Positions 40,888 through 53,657 of a stretch of DNA of 64,000 nucleotides are shown in pieces. The stretch is from NCBI GenBank assembly GCA_963573385.1, contig CAUYLG010076897.1, forward strand, positions 62,001-126,000. Direction: 5' to 3'. The position numbers and the translations under genes are program-made. This DNA comes from Cacajao melanocephalus. Its lineage: Eukaryota > Chordata > Mammalia > Primates > Pitheciidae. Under the pieces are notes generated by a model. The model did no database searches. It was not told the DNA's origin and saw only the letters and a list, made by a program, of their open reading frames with translations. The number at the start of each line of letters is the position of its first letter. The first letter of the stretch is position 1.

Positions 40888-41241
40888 TGATATGGGTTGA
40901 CTCTGTGTCCCCACAAAAATCTCATCTTAAATTGTACTCCCATAATTCCCACATGTTGTAGGAGGGACCCAATGGGAGATAGTTTGAATCATGGGGCGGT
41001 TTTCTCCTTACTGCTCTTGTGGTAGTGAATAAGTCTTATGAGATCTGATGGTTTTAACAGAGGGTTCCACTCTTGCGTCTTCTTCAATTTCTCTTGCTGC
41101 CACTATGTAAGAAGTGCCTTTTGCCTCCTGTCACGTTTCTAAGGCCTCCCCAGCCATGTGGAACTGTAAGTCCAATTAAACCTCTTTTCCTTCCCAGTCT
41201 TGGGTATGTCTCTATCAGCAGTGGGAAAATGGACTAATATA
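40888..41241 (+). mobile_element. THE1 3' LTR
   Basis: 354 bp. Starts tgatatgggttgactctgtg and ends gtgggaaaatggactaatata. Same block order as the 5' LTR and the same orientation as KCNIP4. Followed by ccaac at 41242-41246, which duplicates the left flank. Confidence 0.95.
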
Positions 41242-41246
41242 CCAAC

Positions 41247-42658
41247 ATTTGCTTCTGGAAGAAATTCATCATATAGTATAATTGTTACTTAGTGACTGGA
41301 AGTCAGTCCAAATTGTTCATCTCATTTATTTGTACCTGGCTTACAGTAGGGATTTAATAGAGATATGGTGAATAGATTTGCTTCAAATGGGTAAAAATAA
41401 CTGTGAAGTTTAATTTTCTTGAAAACTCTAATGTTTTGCACATTAGTTTTTTTTTTTTTTTTTGCACCATTTCATCTTTCTACTAGTCTTTAAAATAATG
41501 CTGTATAGCTCATGTCCTTCTGATTGTGAAGATAAAGTTTGTAAAATAAACCAATATGTCCTTTCTTGTGGTTGGGGTTAGACAGTAAAACAATAACTAG
41601 GAAAAATACAACTCTCCATTTATCTGGTGGTTATCTTCCAAAGCACTGAAATAACATCCAGAGAAACTATAAGACTGCATTGATTCCTTTGTAGCCACCC
41701 TGTAAAGGTGTTCTTTGTAAAGAACAAAGAACAAGAAAATAATGCCATTCTGGTATAAATTAGGATATTTTTGAGTAAATGTAACAAAACCCATTTAAAG
41801 TATCTTAGATTAAAGATTTATTGAGTCTCATACCTAAGAGAGGAATTTATTGACTCTCATACCTTACAGCATCAGGCATGGCTGGATCAAGTCTCCAACA
41901 GTGGATCAGGATGGTCTCTCTTTTACTCTCTTTTTCTCAGCACTAATAACTCTAGCAAGGTAGGATCTAGCTTTAGTCATATGACACTGAACCAATCATT
42001 TTGGCCTGGTGGATGGAGAATTGTTTCTGGACAAGCCTGCATCATTTGACCTAGTCCTGTGACCAGGGAAAATGGTCAGTACTGGGATTGAGAATCCCAC
42101 CAGTATCATGTGAAGTGGGGATTGGCACTTCCTAAAGCAAGAAAATTGTCTGTCAGAGCTGAGCCACAGAGAACCAGAATCAGGGCATCTCATGTTATTA
42201 CCTGCAGAGTTTCTGTCTCATACTCATTCCAGACATTGAACACTGACTTGAAAATCTTTTTTCATTGGCTTGATAGTGATATGCATGAAGCTGACCTGCC
42301 TACCAGCCACTCACCTGAGCTTCAGTGTTTTTTGACTCTTTAAAATGCCATTAGTTTCTTTTCCATTCCACTTTTCACTCTGATGTCTATCACTTGGACG
42401 TTATTATTACCTGAAATGACTTAATTCCTGACATCCTAAATTATAGTCTCACCCTTTTGACCATGACTTTTTATCCATTCAACTGTCTTAAGCCCTCAAT
42501 CTCACTACATTCTGTTCATTGACTCTGCAAGCAAGACCTCTGGGATCGCTACCTTTCTTAGTGTCACAAGTTCCATACTAATCTGCACTATATGGTTGAT
42601 CTCCTGAAATACTTCCTTGAACATCCCTTCTTCCTTATCCATGTCCTACCATCATGCC
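41247..42658. other. Unassigned sequence with L2 trace
   Basis: 41280-41375 (acctggcttacagtagggattt) looks like a forward L2 end. A poly-T run at 41449-41463 has no body attached. 41800-42060 shows a local near-repeat (gattgactctcataccta / attgactctcatacctt). 42360-42650 may be an ancient LINE remnant. No gene. Confidence 0.4.
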
Positions 42659-43125
42659 TGTATTAGTTTCCTAATGCAACTGCGTATCACAAACTGGAAG
42701 ACTTAAAACAACATTTACTCTTTCACAGTCTGGAGGTCAAAAGTCTAAAATTAATATCACTGAGCCAAAATCAAGGTATTAGCAGGACCGTGCTGCCTTG
42801 AGAGATTCTAGGGGAGAATCTTTTCCTGACTCTTCCAGCTTCCAGCAGCTGTCACCATTCCTTGGCATGTGGCTGCACCACTATAATTTTCAAAGTCAAC
42901 ATCTTCAAATGTTTCTCTGCTCCATCATCATATCACTTCCTCCTCTGTATGTGTGTCCCATCTTTCTGCCTCTCTCCTGTAAGGACAATTGGGATGGCCT
43001 AATTATACCTGCAATATTTTTTCTTTTTTGTTTCTTTTTTTGGGGGTGGGAAGGGGGCATATGAGGTAGGTTCAAAAGATTAGGGTATCAGTATATTTTG
43101 GGAAGCCAGTTTCCAGCCTGTCACA
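42659..43125 (-). mobile_element. MLT1-type LTR
   Basis: ctgtattagtttcctaatgc, acaaactggaagacttaaaac, cagtctggaggtcaaaagtc, gaatcttttcctgactcttcc and tgtaaggacaattgggatgg match a reversed MLT1 LTR. A T/G-rich patch at 43017-43050 interrupts it. Confidence 0.78.
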
Positions 43126-44215
43126 ATACCTATGTGGCTCTGGGGTCACCAAACTCCAGAATCAGTCAATGATTTGTCTCCTACTTGTCTACTATTTGCT
43201 GAAAAAAAAAAAACAAACAAAAATCCAGATATGAGAGTCACTACTAATTAGCAATTTTTACACTCAGCTTGATAATCTTTTCACTTTTTCAAGATCAAAT
43301 GTCTCCCCATCTATTTATAGTAATATTCCTATGCATCCTACACCTCTTCTGGTTCCAGCAGTAAATGTGTCTACAGAACCATCTCATTTCCTCACAGGAC
43401 AGAGGAATTTTATCTGCCTTGTTCAATCAAAACCACATGCTTAACTCCTAGAATGAAGTCCAATGCATAGTAGGCACTTGATTGGTATTTATTTACTGGC
43501 TTATTTCAGTAAAAGAAAAGAATGTTCCATTTCTCCAGTGTTTTTAATCCCACTTCCTAATATATCTTGATTCCCCTTTATATCTATAATTTTTCTGACT
43601 CCCTCCCTTCCTTCTCCTCCCTGTCTCTTCCTTTTTTTCCTGGCTGCCTCCTTACATCTTATAATGCTTGTCTCATTCATCCTTAAAAAATGCATAAGAA
43701 GTCATACTCATTCCACCACCAATAACAGCAGCTTTTACATGCACACACAGCTCTCTCTAACTATTGGCAAATCTCATTCTTATACTCTTATATAAAATTC
43801 CTGAAACAGTGGTCTAAATTCAGTCTATATAACCCCTCATCTGCATTTATTCCTTAACTCTTGGCTTCCGCCTCTACCATGCCATTTAAATTGTTCTTTC
43901 TTAGGTCAAAACCACTTTGTTTTCCGTGGTTGCCAATATTTTTAAATTAAACTTGCTATTTTGAGCTAACAATAGATTGTCATGCAGTTGTAAGAAATAG
44001 TGCAAAGAGATCACCAGGTACTCTTCCCCCTACTAGTATCATCTTGGAAAGTTGCAGCACAATATCACAATCAGGTTACTCACATTGATGTAATCACTGA
44101 TCTTATTCAGATTTTCCGTTTTCCTTGTACTGATGTGTGTGTGTGTCAAAACTACCATTCATTTGCAAATCCACTGAATAGTTTCCGGTCTTGACATCTA
44201 TGAATTGTTTAAATT
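43126..44215. other. Unassigned sequence with L2 trace
   Basis: 43260-43500 (gaattttatctgccttgttc, gaatgaagtccaatgcatag, taggcacttgattgg) resembles a forward L2. The rest is unassigned. No gene. Confidence 0.45.
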
Positions 44216-44462
44216 CAATAAATATATTTAATTCTTACTATGAGTTAAGAATTTAAGGGTCTACAAATATTGGTCAATGTTATGATTGTATTAACTCTAT
44301 GGGGTAAGCATGCTATTATTCCATTAGGTGGTCAGATGAGGCAAGTGAGGCACAAAGAAGTTAATAAACTCACACAAAGAAGTTAAGATGCACAGCTAGT
44401 GTGAACAGTGGAGGCGATGCAAGCCCACACAGCTTGATTCAGAGTCTGTGCTACTAACACTT
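44216..44462 (-). repeat. MIR (SINE)
   Basis: ctctatggggtaagcatgc, cagatgaggcaagtgaggcac and gattcagagtctgtgctact, a reversed MIR. A short internal duplication is visible: (cacaaagaagttaa), twice, about 30 bp apart. Confidence 0.8.
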
Positions 44463-44905
44463 TCTCCTTGTGACTTCTCTGGACCTAACTGAAGTCTCTG
44501 CTGAGTTTGGGAGTGGAGACCATGAGTTACTTGAATGTCTCTTCTTCCTTGATTCCTTTGATATAATCTGCTGCTTTTCCTTTTATCTCTCTAACTACTT
44601 TTTCCTGGTCTTGTTCAGGGACTGCTCATCCCATTCTTGTTTTTTAAATGTTGCTCTCCCCCAAGGCTATGCATTCATCTCCCTGGTTTTTTCACTAGGT
44701 ATTTTCCTTGGGAGATCTCTATACCTATGTGCTAAAGGAGCACAAACCAATAGCTGTAAGCTTAGACCTCTGACTTGAGTTCCAGACATTTTCTAATTAT
44801 GGGTTTTCCAACTTCTCTGGGATATCCCTCAGAAGCTTCAAACTTCATGGTGTCGTAAGCTGCACGAATCCATCTTCATACCTTTTTTCTGTAATCCACA
44901 ACCTC
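44463..44905. other. Unassigned intronic sequence
   Basis: A 102-codon frame at 44470-44778 has no recognised domain. Its composition (F/S/L-rich) is what a T-rich intron gives by chance. Confidence 0.4.
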
Positions 44906-45560
44906 CACTGTTACAAACTTTCATAAACTGGGTGGCTTAGAGACAACAGAAGTTTTTTACGTTTCTGGAACCGGGAATTCCAGGATTGAGGTGCTAACAG
45001 ATTTGGTGACTGGTGAAGCCCCTCTTCCTGGTTCATGGAAGACCATATTTCCATTATGTCACTAAGCCATGGTGAAGGAGGTACAGCAGCTCTTTGGGGC
45101 CTCTTTTATAAGGACATTAATCCCATTCATTAAAAAGTTCATTCTTATGACCTAAGCAGCTCCTGCTACATTTTGTGTCCCCACCCAAATCTCATCTTGA
45201 ATTGTAGTTCCCATAATCTCCACGTGTTGTGAGAAGAGCCCAGTGGGAAGTAATTGAATCATGGGCCAGTTGCCCCCATGCTATTCTCATGATGGTGAGT
45301 GAGTTCTCACAAGATCTGATGGTTTTATAAGAGGCATGTTTATTTCCTCTTCTGCCATGATTACAAAAGTTTCCTGAGGCCTCTATAGCCCTGTGGAACT
45401 CTGAGTCAATTAAACCTTTTTTATTTTGGACTGTTCTTTATAGCAGCCTGAGAACTGACTAATATACCTCCCAAAGACCCCACCTCCCAGCACAAACATA
45501 ATGGAGATGAGGTTTCAATATATGAATTTGGAGGCCACACACACTTTCAGTCTACAGTAT
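44906..45560 (-). mobile_element. MLT1-type LTR, split by an MST LTR
   Basis: Left part 44906-45163 (ataaactgggtggcttagag, ggaattccaggattgaggtg, aaggacattaatcccattc). Right part 45467-45560 (cctcccaaagaccccacctc, gaggtttcaatatatgaattt). The two parts join into one continuous reversed MLT1 LTR. Confidence 0.87.
45164..45466 (+). mobile_element. MST-type solo LTR inside MLT1
   Basis: tttgtgtccccacccaaatc, gaattgtagttcccataatc, agatctgatggttttataag, gagtcaattaaacctttttt and, at the end, gactgactaatata-type sequence. 5 bp flanks gctcc (45159-45163) and cctcc (45467-45471), 4 of 5 identical. Confidence 0.92.
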
Positions 45561-46794
45561 AAAACATTTCCCCAAAGAAGATCCATTTTTTTTTCATGTG
45601 TTTGATCTAAAGTAATCATGCCTTCCTTCATTTATAATTACCCTATAATGGTCACCAAAATGGAGAAATAGTTATATATGTAATAACTGTGCTCCTATGT
45701 ATTTAACATATAATCTACAATAATATTTGGTTCATTGTTGATTTGGAACTGATGAACTGGATTTGTTTAGCTGTCATAAATATGTCATAAAATGGACAGT
45801 GCCTAGCACAGTGGCATAAAATGGAAAAAAAAAACATATTTATGGTAGAATTGAGCAAATAATTTCCTAATGCTAGAATTAAGGAAATGGTTCTTAAAGA
45901 AGGAGATATTAGTTGTTGGAATTAAAGTATAACTAGAAACAATAAATTACAGCATTCTAATTCTTTTAGAAAAGGATCTATTTTCATATGAGCATTGTAA
46001 CTACTGAAGGAATTGCTCCTTATCTTACTCAATATATTGGACTATAGAACAATTTTGAGAGGTTATATAGGGAGTAAACCACCCCACACTTCTCATCTCC
46101 CAGCAAAGATAACAAGAAACTGAAAGTGAAGCTCCCATGATTTAAATCCAAACACTAATCTCCTGGAATGCATTAAGGTTAACAACTGGTAAACCAGGAA
46201 ATGAAAATATCTGTGAGATACTAGGAAGAAAACATGCATTGTTTTTCCTTCATTATGTGGCAAAAAACATAAAACCTTTATGCCTCACTAGAGAGAATAA
46301 GAATTGTTATCATAAACTCATATAAGTTTTGAGGAGAATCTCTTGCTGATTAAAATAATACCTTCATCATATTTGCAAATAAATGTCTAGACTATCCATG
46401 AGCTCTAAAAATGAAAAATGTAGAGATGGAAATGAAAAGTGAATGTGGTAGAATTTGTTGGGATTTGAGGCTCTTTTCTAAGCGTGGAGATTCTGGACCT
46501 TTATCAGAAGACAAAATTTGTATATATTAAATAGATAAATAAGCAGTATATTAAAACAGGTAAACAGAGAGTAATAAAAGTTAGACTGCCACAGTTTCAG
46601 GGAAAACATAGCCATATGGAGATTAGATAACACCTAATAGCTGGCCAGTATTTCTCCCCTCCTGAAGGATTCTTAGCCCCTAAGGTAATATAATGGAGAC
46701 CTTATTAGCACTTTCAGTAATACCGAGACTTATTCTAATCATATGTACCATGTACAATAATACATTGTAAAAATGTCCATCATCATTATTTTTA
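45561..46794. other. Unassigned intronic sequence
   Basis: About 1.2 kb with no gene and no repeat I can assign. Confidence 0.4.
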
Positions 46795-47106
46795 GTTAAT
46801 GTATGTATTTTTGAAGACAGAGTCTCTCTGTCTGTTGTCCAGGCTAGAGTGCAGCAGTGACCATAGCTCACTGCAGCCTCAAACTCTTGGGCTCAGTCCT
46901 CCCACCTCAGCAATCCTCCCACCTCAGCCTCCTGAGTAGCTAGGATAAAAGAAGTATGCTACCACTCCTGGTTAATTTTTATTTTTTTAAGAGACTGGGT
47001 CTCACTATGTTGCCCAGGATGGCCTTGGACTCCTGGCTTCAAACAATCCTCCTGCTTTGATCTTCCAAAGTGCTGGGATTACAGGCATGAACCACTGTGC
47101 CTGGCC
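46795..47106 (-). repeat. Alu (AluJ-like), antisense
   Basis: gacagagtctctctgtctgttg, ccatagctcactgcagcctc and gattacaggcatgaaccac. The left arm carries a short duplicated block, cctcccacctcagc, appearing twice. Confidence 0.93.
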
Positions 47107-47739
47107 CAGCCTCATTATTATTAATCATTAGCAAAAGCAAAGAAAAAATGCAGAAGTAACTCCTACATACAAGTTTATAATCTTGCGTTATTTACATTGT
47201 AATCCATGGCAATGTGAGTTTATTCTGTGTGCTTGCTTGCTTTTATTTGCTTTTACGTTTTGGAGACAGGAACACAAGACTTTAATTTCCACATACGTTG
47301 AAACTATTGTTCACTTGAAATAAATTCATATGCACAAAGAATATAACAGCTAATTAGTGGAGAGTTTCTATAAAGGCAAGACGATGTCTGCTTTTTCCCT
47401 TTTGTTCAGTTTGCAGCAGAGAGCCTGGTACACAGTAGATGCTAAATAATTATGTATTGAATAAATAATAAACCAGAGGTAAAAATTCAACTCTGGTAGG
47501 GTAAACAGAAAAGAGAAGGTTATTGATCTTTTAGAATGTGATTGGGATTTTGCTGGGCACTTGGTATAAATCATCACTTAATTCTCTCCAGAGCTCTGAA
47601 ACACAGATATACTGTACCTACCTTATGAATGGCAAAGACCTTGATTCTTAACATAACTAGCAGGCCCCGAATTAGCCAACCTTGTCTCAGACCGAATACC
47701 CCAGGCACATTTGCCATCTCTTTAGTCACTGATCACATC
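47107..47739. other. Unassigned sequence with LINE/SINE scrap
   Basis: 47385-47470 (gagagcctggtacacagtag, aataattatgtattgaataa) looks like an L2 or MIR 3' end. Otherwise nothing assignable. Confidence 0.4.
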
Positions 47740-48060
47740 ACAGGTTTTTGTACACAATGTTCCTTTGCCTCTTCCCCAGATCTATCTCTTGCTAATTTTT
47801 ACTCATCCTTCAGGTCCTTACTTAAATGTCACTTCCTCAGGGAAGTCTACCCTATGGATTAGGCCTTCCGTACTTGGTTTGTAGCACTTATCACAAGTGT
47901 AACTCAATGATTATTTTCACAGAACTTCGTTTTATGTGTGACGTCTCTGATAGTCGTCAAACTCCAAGAGGGATTTTTATCATCTGTCTTGATTGTTTTA
48001 TCTCCATTTCTTACACTGTCTGACATATAGTATCAAAAATCTGTCCTGCATAAATGAATG
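47740..48060 (+). repeat. L2 LINE 3' end
   Basis: actcatccttcaggtcctta, aaatgtcacttcctcagggaag, tagcacttatcacaagtg and catctgtcttgattgtttt are the familiar L2 blocks in order. Confidence 0.85.
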
Positions 48061-49345
48061 ATGATAAAATCCAGCTTGAAGGAGTTTAGTAACTGATTCA
48101 GAGTACCAGGCTAGCAAGTGATATGAATGGCTCATTAAGAGAAGGGCTGTTAAATTCCAAAAGCTACAACTGAGAGTAATAACTAAGAAAGTGGAAGATG
48201 GGTGTGGTGTTCTAAAAATCCTCTGAGATTAAAGAAGCAGATGGTATTTAACAAGGATAAACATAACATCCCACATTACATGAAAACATGGCAAAAGCTA
48301 ACAGGTTATAATGAGCGTCATTGTAGAAACAATTCCCTCCGTGGGGAATGTGTAGTGGGTGTTTATACATCCAGGCATGATGCTAGACATTGTACATGGG
48401 TTATCTTTATTTAAACCTTCTAATAACCTTAAGATAGGGTAGTATCATTATTTTCATCTTAAAGGTTTAAAATGTTCTGTCAAATAGCAAAGCATGGTCA
48501 AGCAACTTTGACCCCAGAGCCCACATACACGTAACCATTTCATAAGGTTTTCAGGCTCAAGCTTTGGAACTTTTGTGGCATTGTCTTGCTTATTTGTTTT
48601 CTAAGATCTACAAGTTTTTGGTGGCTAAATTAAAGGTGGCCCAACTGCCAAAAAAGCGATTGTGAATTCAGACTGACTATTTGAAATGTAGTATCCAAAA
48701 TTGAGATCAGAGTCTCTGGGCCCCATTCCCAGAAATAGTTAAATTTCTAAATTATCTAATGTAGGGATAAGGCAGTCACTGTTCATAAAAAGGAAAGAGA
48801 TTTCTTGAAAGAAATTTACCCAGACAGGAACCAAGCTTAGGAAAAGAACAATCCCTAAAGAAAAAGAACGAGAAATCGCTTTTCTAGCTATCATGGAGGA
48901 CACTACTTCCCCCTTGTGCCTCAATATGATAATACAACTCTGAGAATGTTCGGAAGTGTCCTGCCCCTCCCTGCTTGCTTAGAGTCAGCAGGCCATGGAG
49001 TTTCCTTTTGGGTCATCTTGCCTGGCATGGGGAGGAGAATTAGCCTTTACTGTCCCACCTGAGAGCCCAGAAGCATTGAAATCTTAGACACAGGTTCCTT
49101 TTAGGCAGCTTCTGTGATCCTTGGTAATTGTTCCCTTCACAGCCTCTGAAGAAGAACTAGGAGAAAGCAAAGGAAGGTAGAAACTTCTCAAGTATTTGCA
49201 ACAAACAGAACTTAGTTCAACAGAATAACCTTTTGTTTTGTTTTGTTTTTACCTCAGAGACTCAGGGCTGCTCCTGGAAATGGTAGTTCACTGAGGGAGA
49301 AATTTGTGCAAAAGGGGCAAACTATTCTTTTCTCAGAATGGCAAT
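48061..49345. other. Unassigned sequence with a MIR trace
   Basis: 48365-48530 is a probable reverse MIR (tccaggcatgatgctagac, gaccccagagcccacatac). The rest is unassigned; no gene. Confidence 0.45.
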
Positions 49346-49360
49346 AAGAAAGAGAAAGGG

Positions 49361-50100
<740 letters not shown>

Positions 50101-50104
50101 AGGA

Positions 50105-50325
50105 AGATGTAAAAGCTTTATAGTCAAACTGAAGTTCAAATCCCAGTTCCACTGACCTTGGGAAAGTTCTTTAAACCTCCTTGTGCTCATTTCTTAAACA
50201 TCATTTGGGAAAACATCTACCTCTTCCACTTGTCAGGGATTTAATGAGAACATGTTTCTCCTAAACTACATGGCTCAGTGCCCAGCGGACCACGAGTGGT
50301 CTTTAAAAGTTAGTTTTATTCATCT
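50105..50325 (+). repeat. MIR (SINE)
   Basis: gttcaaatcccagttccactg, accttgggaaagttctttaaac and gctcagtgcccagcggac follow the MIR consensus in forward orientation. Confidence 0.82.
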
Positions 50326-50834
50326 CCAATTCTTGTGCTTTCTCAAAGTGTCTTTGGATATACTTTAAAAGACGTTCTTCAAAAATCTGGACCTACACAA
50401 ATCAAATCAACTGCATATGTGCACCCACCACTGTAATCTATAGATGACACTTCTTTGTCCAACAGACGTTTCACCAAACTTGTCAGCAATCTGTAAACTC
50501 AAATCATTTTTATTTTCTCTTTCTGTAAAAAGATGTAATACAATGACAAGAAGGTTGTAGCTTATGTTAGAATTCTTTTGACTACAGGTGACAAAGAAAA
50601 TCAATAAAAAATGGCTTGCACACAAGGAAAATGTGTAATCTCACATAAGAAGTCCAGAGATGATAGTCTAAATGAAATTATCAAGGGGCCAGAACCTAAC
50701 CAATTCAGTAGGCAAGGGAAATCAGACTGAGAGAGAATAGATTGTTGCAAATATCCAGCAAAAAAAAAAAAAAAAAGTCTTTATACAATCATGTATACAT
50801 AGATGAATGTATGTGTATACCATCATATCCATAT
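50326..50834. other. Unassigned intronic sequence
   Basis: Nothing assigned. A poly-A run of 17 at 50760-50777 has no SINE body. Confidence 0.4.
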
Positions 50835-51452
<618 letters not shown>

Positions 51453-51904
51453 ATTTTATTATATTCTTTCTGATTGAAACACTGCGTGTTTCTTGTACGT
51501 ACAATTCTTTACTAATTTTTTTTTTTTTTGGTCAGTATCATTAGGCTGATGTTATGCCAACTTGAAAGTGATCTAATCAATTAGTAAAATCTAAAAGAAA
51601 AATATTTCTGCTCTGGATATAGGCAGACATGCTCTAGACAAGGAACACTTCAGCATAGGGATACTATTCTTAGCACTCATAAAAAATACTGAATTTTGGC
51701 CTCACAGCTGGTCTTTCCACTGCTGAGTCTACAGCCTTGACAGAATGTAGTCCTTTCAAATCACATTAAACCATGGCAGGTGCCAAGAAATATAGTTGCT
51801 AGTTGTGGTGGATACTCTTGTGAGTATAACTATAAAAAAAAGACTGTTGTTAAACAAAAACTGCTATGAAAACCAAAATCAACTCGTGTTCAGAAGAAGC
51901 TGGC
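51453..51904. other. Unassigned intronic sequence
   Basis: Nothing assignable; short poly-T at 51519-51529. Confidence 0.4.
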
Positions 51905-52447
51905 TGTGGTAGGTATTAATAGGTATCTAAAGGTAGCCACTCAAGATCCCTGTCTCCTGGTTATTCAATCAATTGCTAATCAAGGTACTGCTGGGATGAG
52001 ATTTTGCAGATATAATTAAAATCTCTGGGTAGTTGACCTTAAGATACAGAGATAATCTTGGTAGGCGTGGTCTAATCACATGAGTCCTTTACCAAAGGGG
52101 AAGTCAGAGAGAATCTGAGTGTGAGAAGGACTCAACAGGCCTTTGCTTTGCTGGTTTGAAGACGGAGTGAAGCTGATAGAGAAGCCCCCAGTGAACTGCA
52201 AGGTTACAGGGACTGAGTCCTACAACCTCAGAAGCTGAATTCTGCCAACAACTCCAGTGAGCTTGGAAGAGGACTGTAAGGACCGCATGAGAACCACACC
52301 CAGTTTCAGTGTGAGACTTGAGTAGAGAACACAGCTAAGCCATGTCAGATTCTTTTATCCCTCAAAACTCTGAGATAATAAATGTGTGTTGTTTAAAGTT
52401 ACTAAGTTTATGGTAATTTTGTATCTAGCAATAGAAAACTGATACAT
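51905..52447 (+). mobile_element. Ancient LTR-like element (family uncertain)
   Basis: tgtggtaggtattaatagg at the head, ctgaattctgccaacaactcc, gtgagcttggaagaggactg, ctctgagataataaatgtgtg and, at the end, gcaatagaaaactgataca. The ataataaa near the 3' end would be the LTR polyadenylation region. Same family as 24806-25432, in opposite orientation. Confidence 0.75.
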
Positions 52448-53330
52448 AGGCTTTCTCTTAGGACATCATTGTCTCTTTTTTTTTCACTAAATGGTTTTGG
52501 GTGCCTACGGAATTTAACTATAACATAATTTTTTAAAAGACCCTGACAAAATGGATACTCTCTTTGGCTTAAAGTTGGGGAAATGCTTTTAAAAGTCTCC
52601 CTAAATCAAACAGTTCTACATGCATTGCACTAAAGATTCAGGGATTGGGCCCGATCCCAGGAAGCCTTTTCCTATAAAATTTGGAAAATCTCTTTTTGCA
52701 GAATCAACATAAATTACTCAAAGAGAGAATTGTAAAAATAAATCAAATTTGTAGAATGCTTAGTATTGTGCTAGGATCTTTATATACATAATGTCACTTC
52801 ATTCTCATTTTTTTTTACTATAAGATGCTATTGTTTCCTGCATTTTTAAAGACTAAGACTCAAAGCAGAACTTTTCCATTATTTCTTTGTTAGTTGTAGA
52901 GCTGAAACTTGGGACAGTTTTTTTTGGCTGTAAGTCTCATATAATTCCCTTCTTTCATATGGTTAAAGATCAGAACTAGAAGGGGAGAGAGCCTTTCCCT
53001 CACACCTTGGATATCGGCTTCATCCTGAGTGACCTTGAGACCTCGTGGGGCTCGGAATGTGTCTACATCTTTGCACTCAGGCAGCTGAGTTGAATCTTGG
53101 TCACCCAGCTTTCATTCCATTTCCAAGGATAGTATCTAGGTCAGTCTTTTCCCACCATTGGCTGTTGCTTTTTTTAATCTGCAATTCATGTTTAACCACT
53201 TTGACCCCAGGAGTGTGTTCAGGAAATGGAAGAGGTAGTTAATGCAGATTTTGGAAATATGAAAATACCCAACATGTTGAGTATATTCAGTTTTTAAAAT
53301 TGGTTGGGTTTCTTTCATCCATTGTCTATT
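52448..53330. other. Unassigned sequence with a MIR trace
   Basis: 52725-52920 resembles a reverse MIR (gtgctaggatctttatatac, gttagttgtagagctgaaac). Otherwise nothing assigned. Confidence 0.45.
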
Positions 53331-53348
53331 TTAATTTTCATTTCTTTT
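53331..53348. repeat. Target-site duplication of the Alu, left copy
   Basis: ttaattttcatttctttt, an exact 18 bp match to 53640-53657. Confidence 0.95.
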
Positions 53349-53639
53349 TTTTTTTTTTTTTTTGAGATGGAGTTTCCCTCTTGTTGCCCAGGCTGGAGTG
53401 CAATAGCACAATCTTGGCTCACCACAGCCTCTGACTCCCAGGTTCGAGTGATTCTCCTGCCTCAGCCTCCCAAGTAGCTGGGATTACAAGCATGTGCCAC
53501 CATGCCGATTTCGTATTCTAAGTAGAGATGGGGTTTCTCCATGTTGGTCAGACCGGTCTTGAACTCCCAACCTCAGGTGATCCATCCGCCTCAGCCTCCC
53601 AAAGTACTGGGATTACAGGTGTGAGCCACCACGCCTGGC
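53349..53639 (-). repeat. Alu, antisense, full length
   Basis: Poly-T, gagatggagtttccctcttg, ending gagccaccacgcctggc. Exact 18 bp duplication on both sides. Confidence 0.97.
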
Positions 53640-53657
53640 TTAATTTTCATTTCTTTT

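Noticed and set aside
44470..44778. 102-codon hydrophobic frame that could suggest a membrane protein
   Set aside because: F/L/S-rich composition is expected from T-rich intron sequence. No homology or start context supports it.
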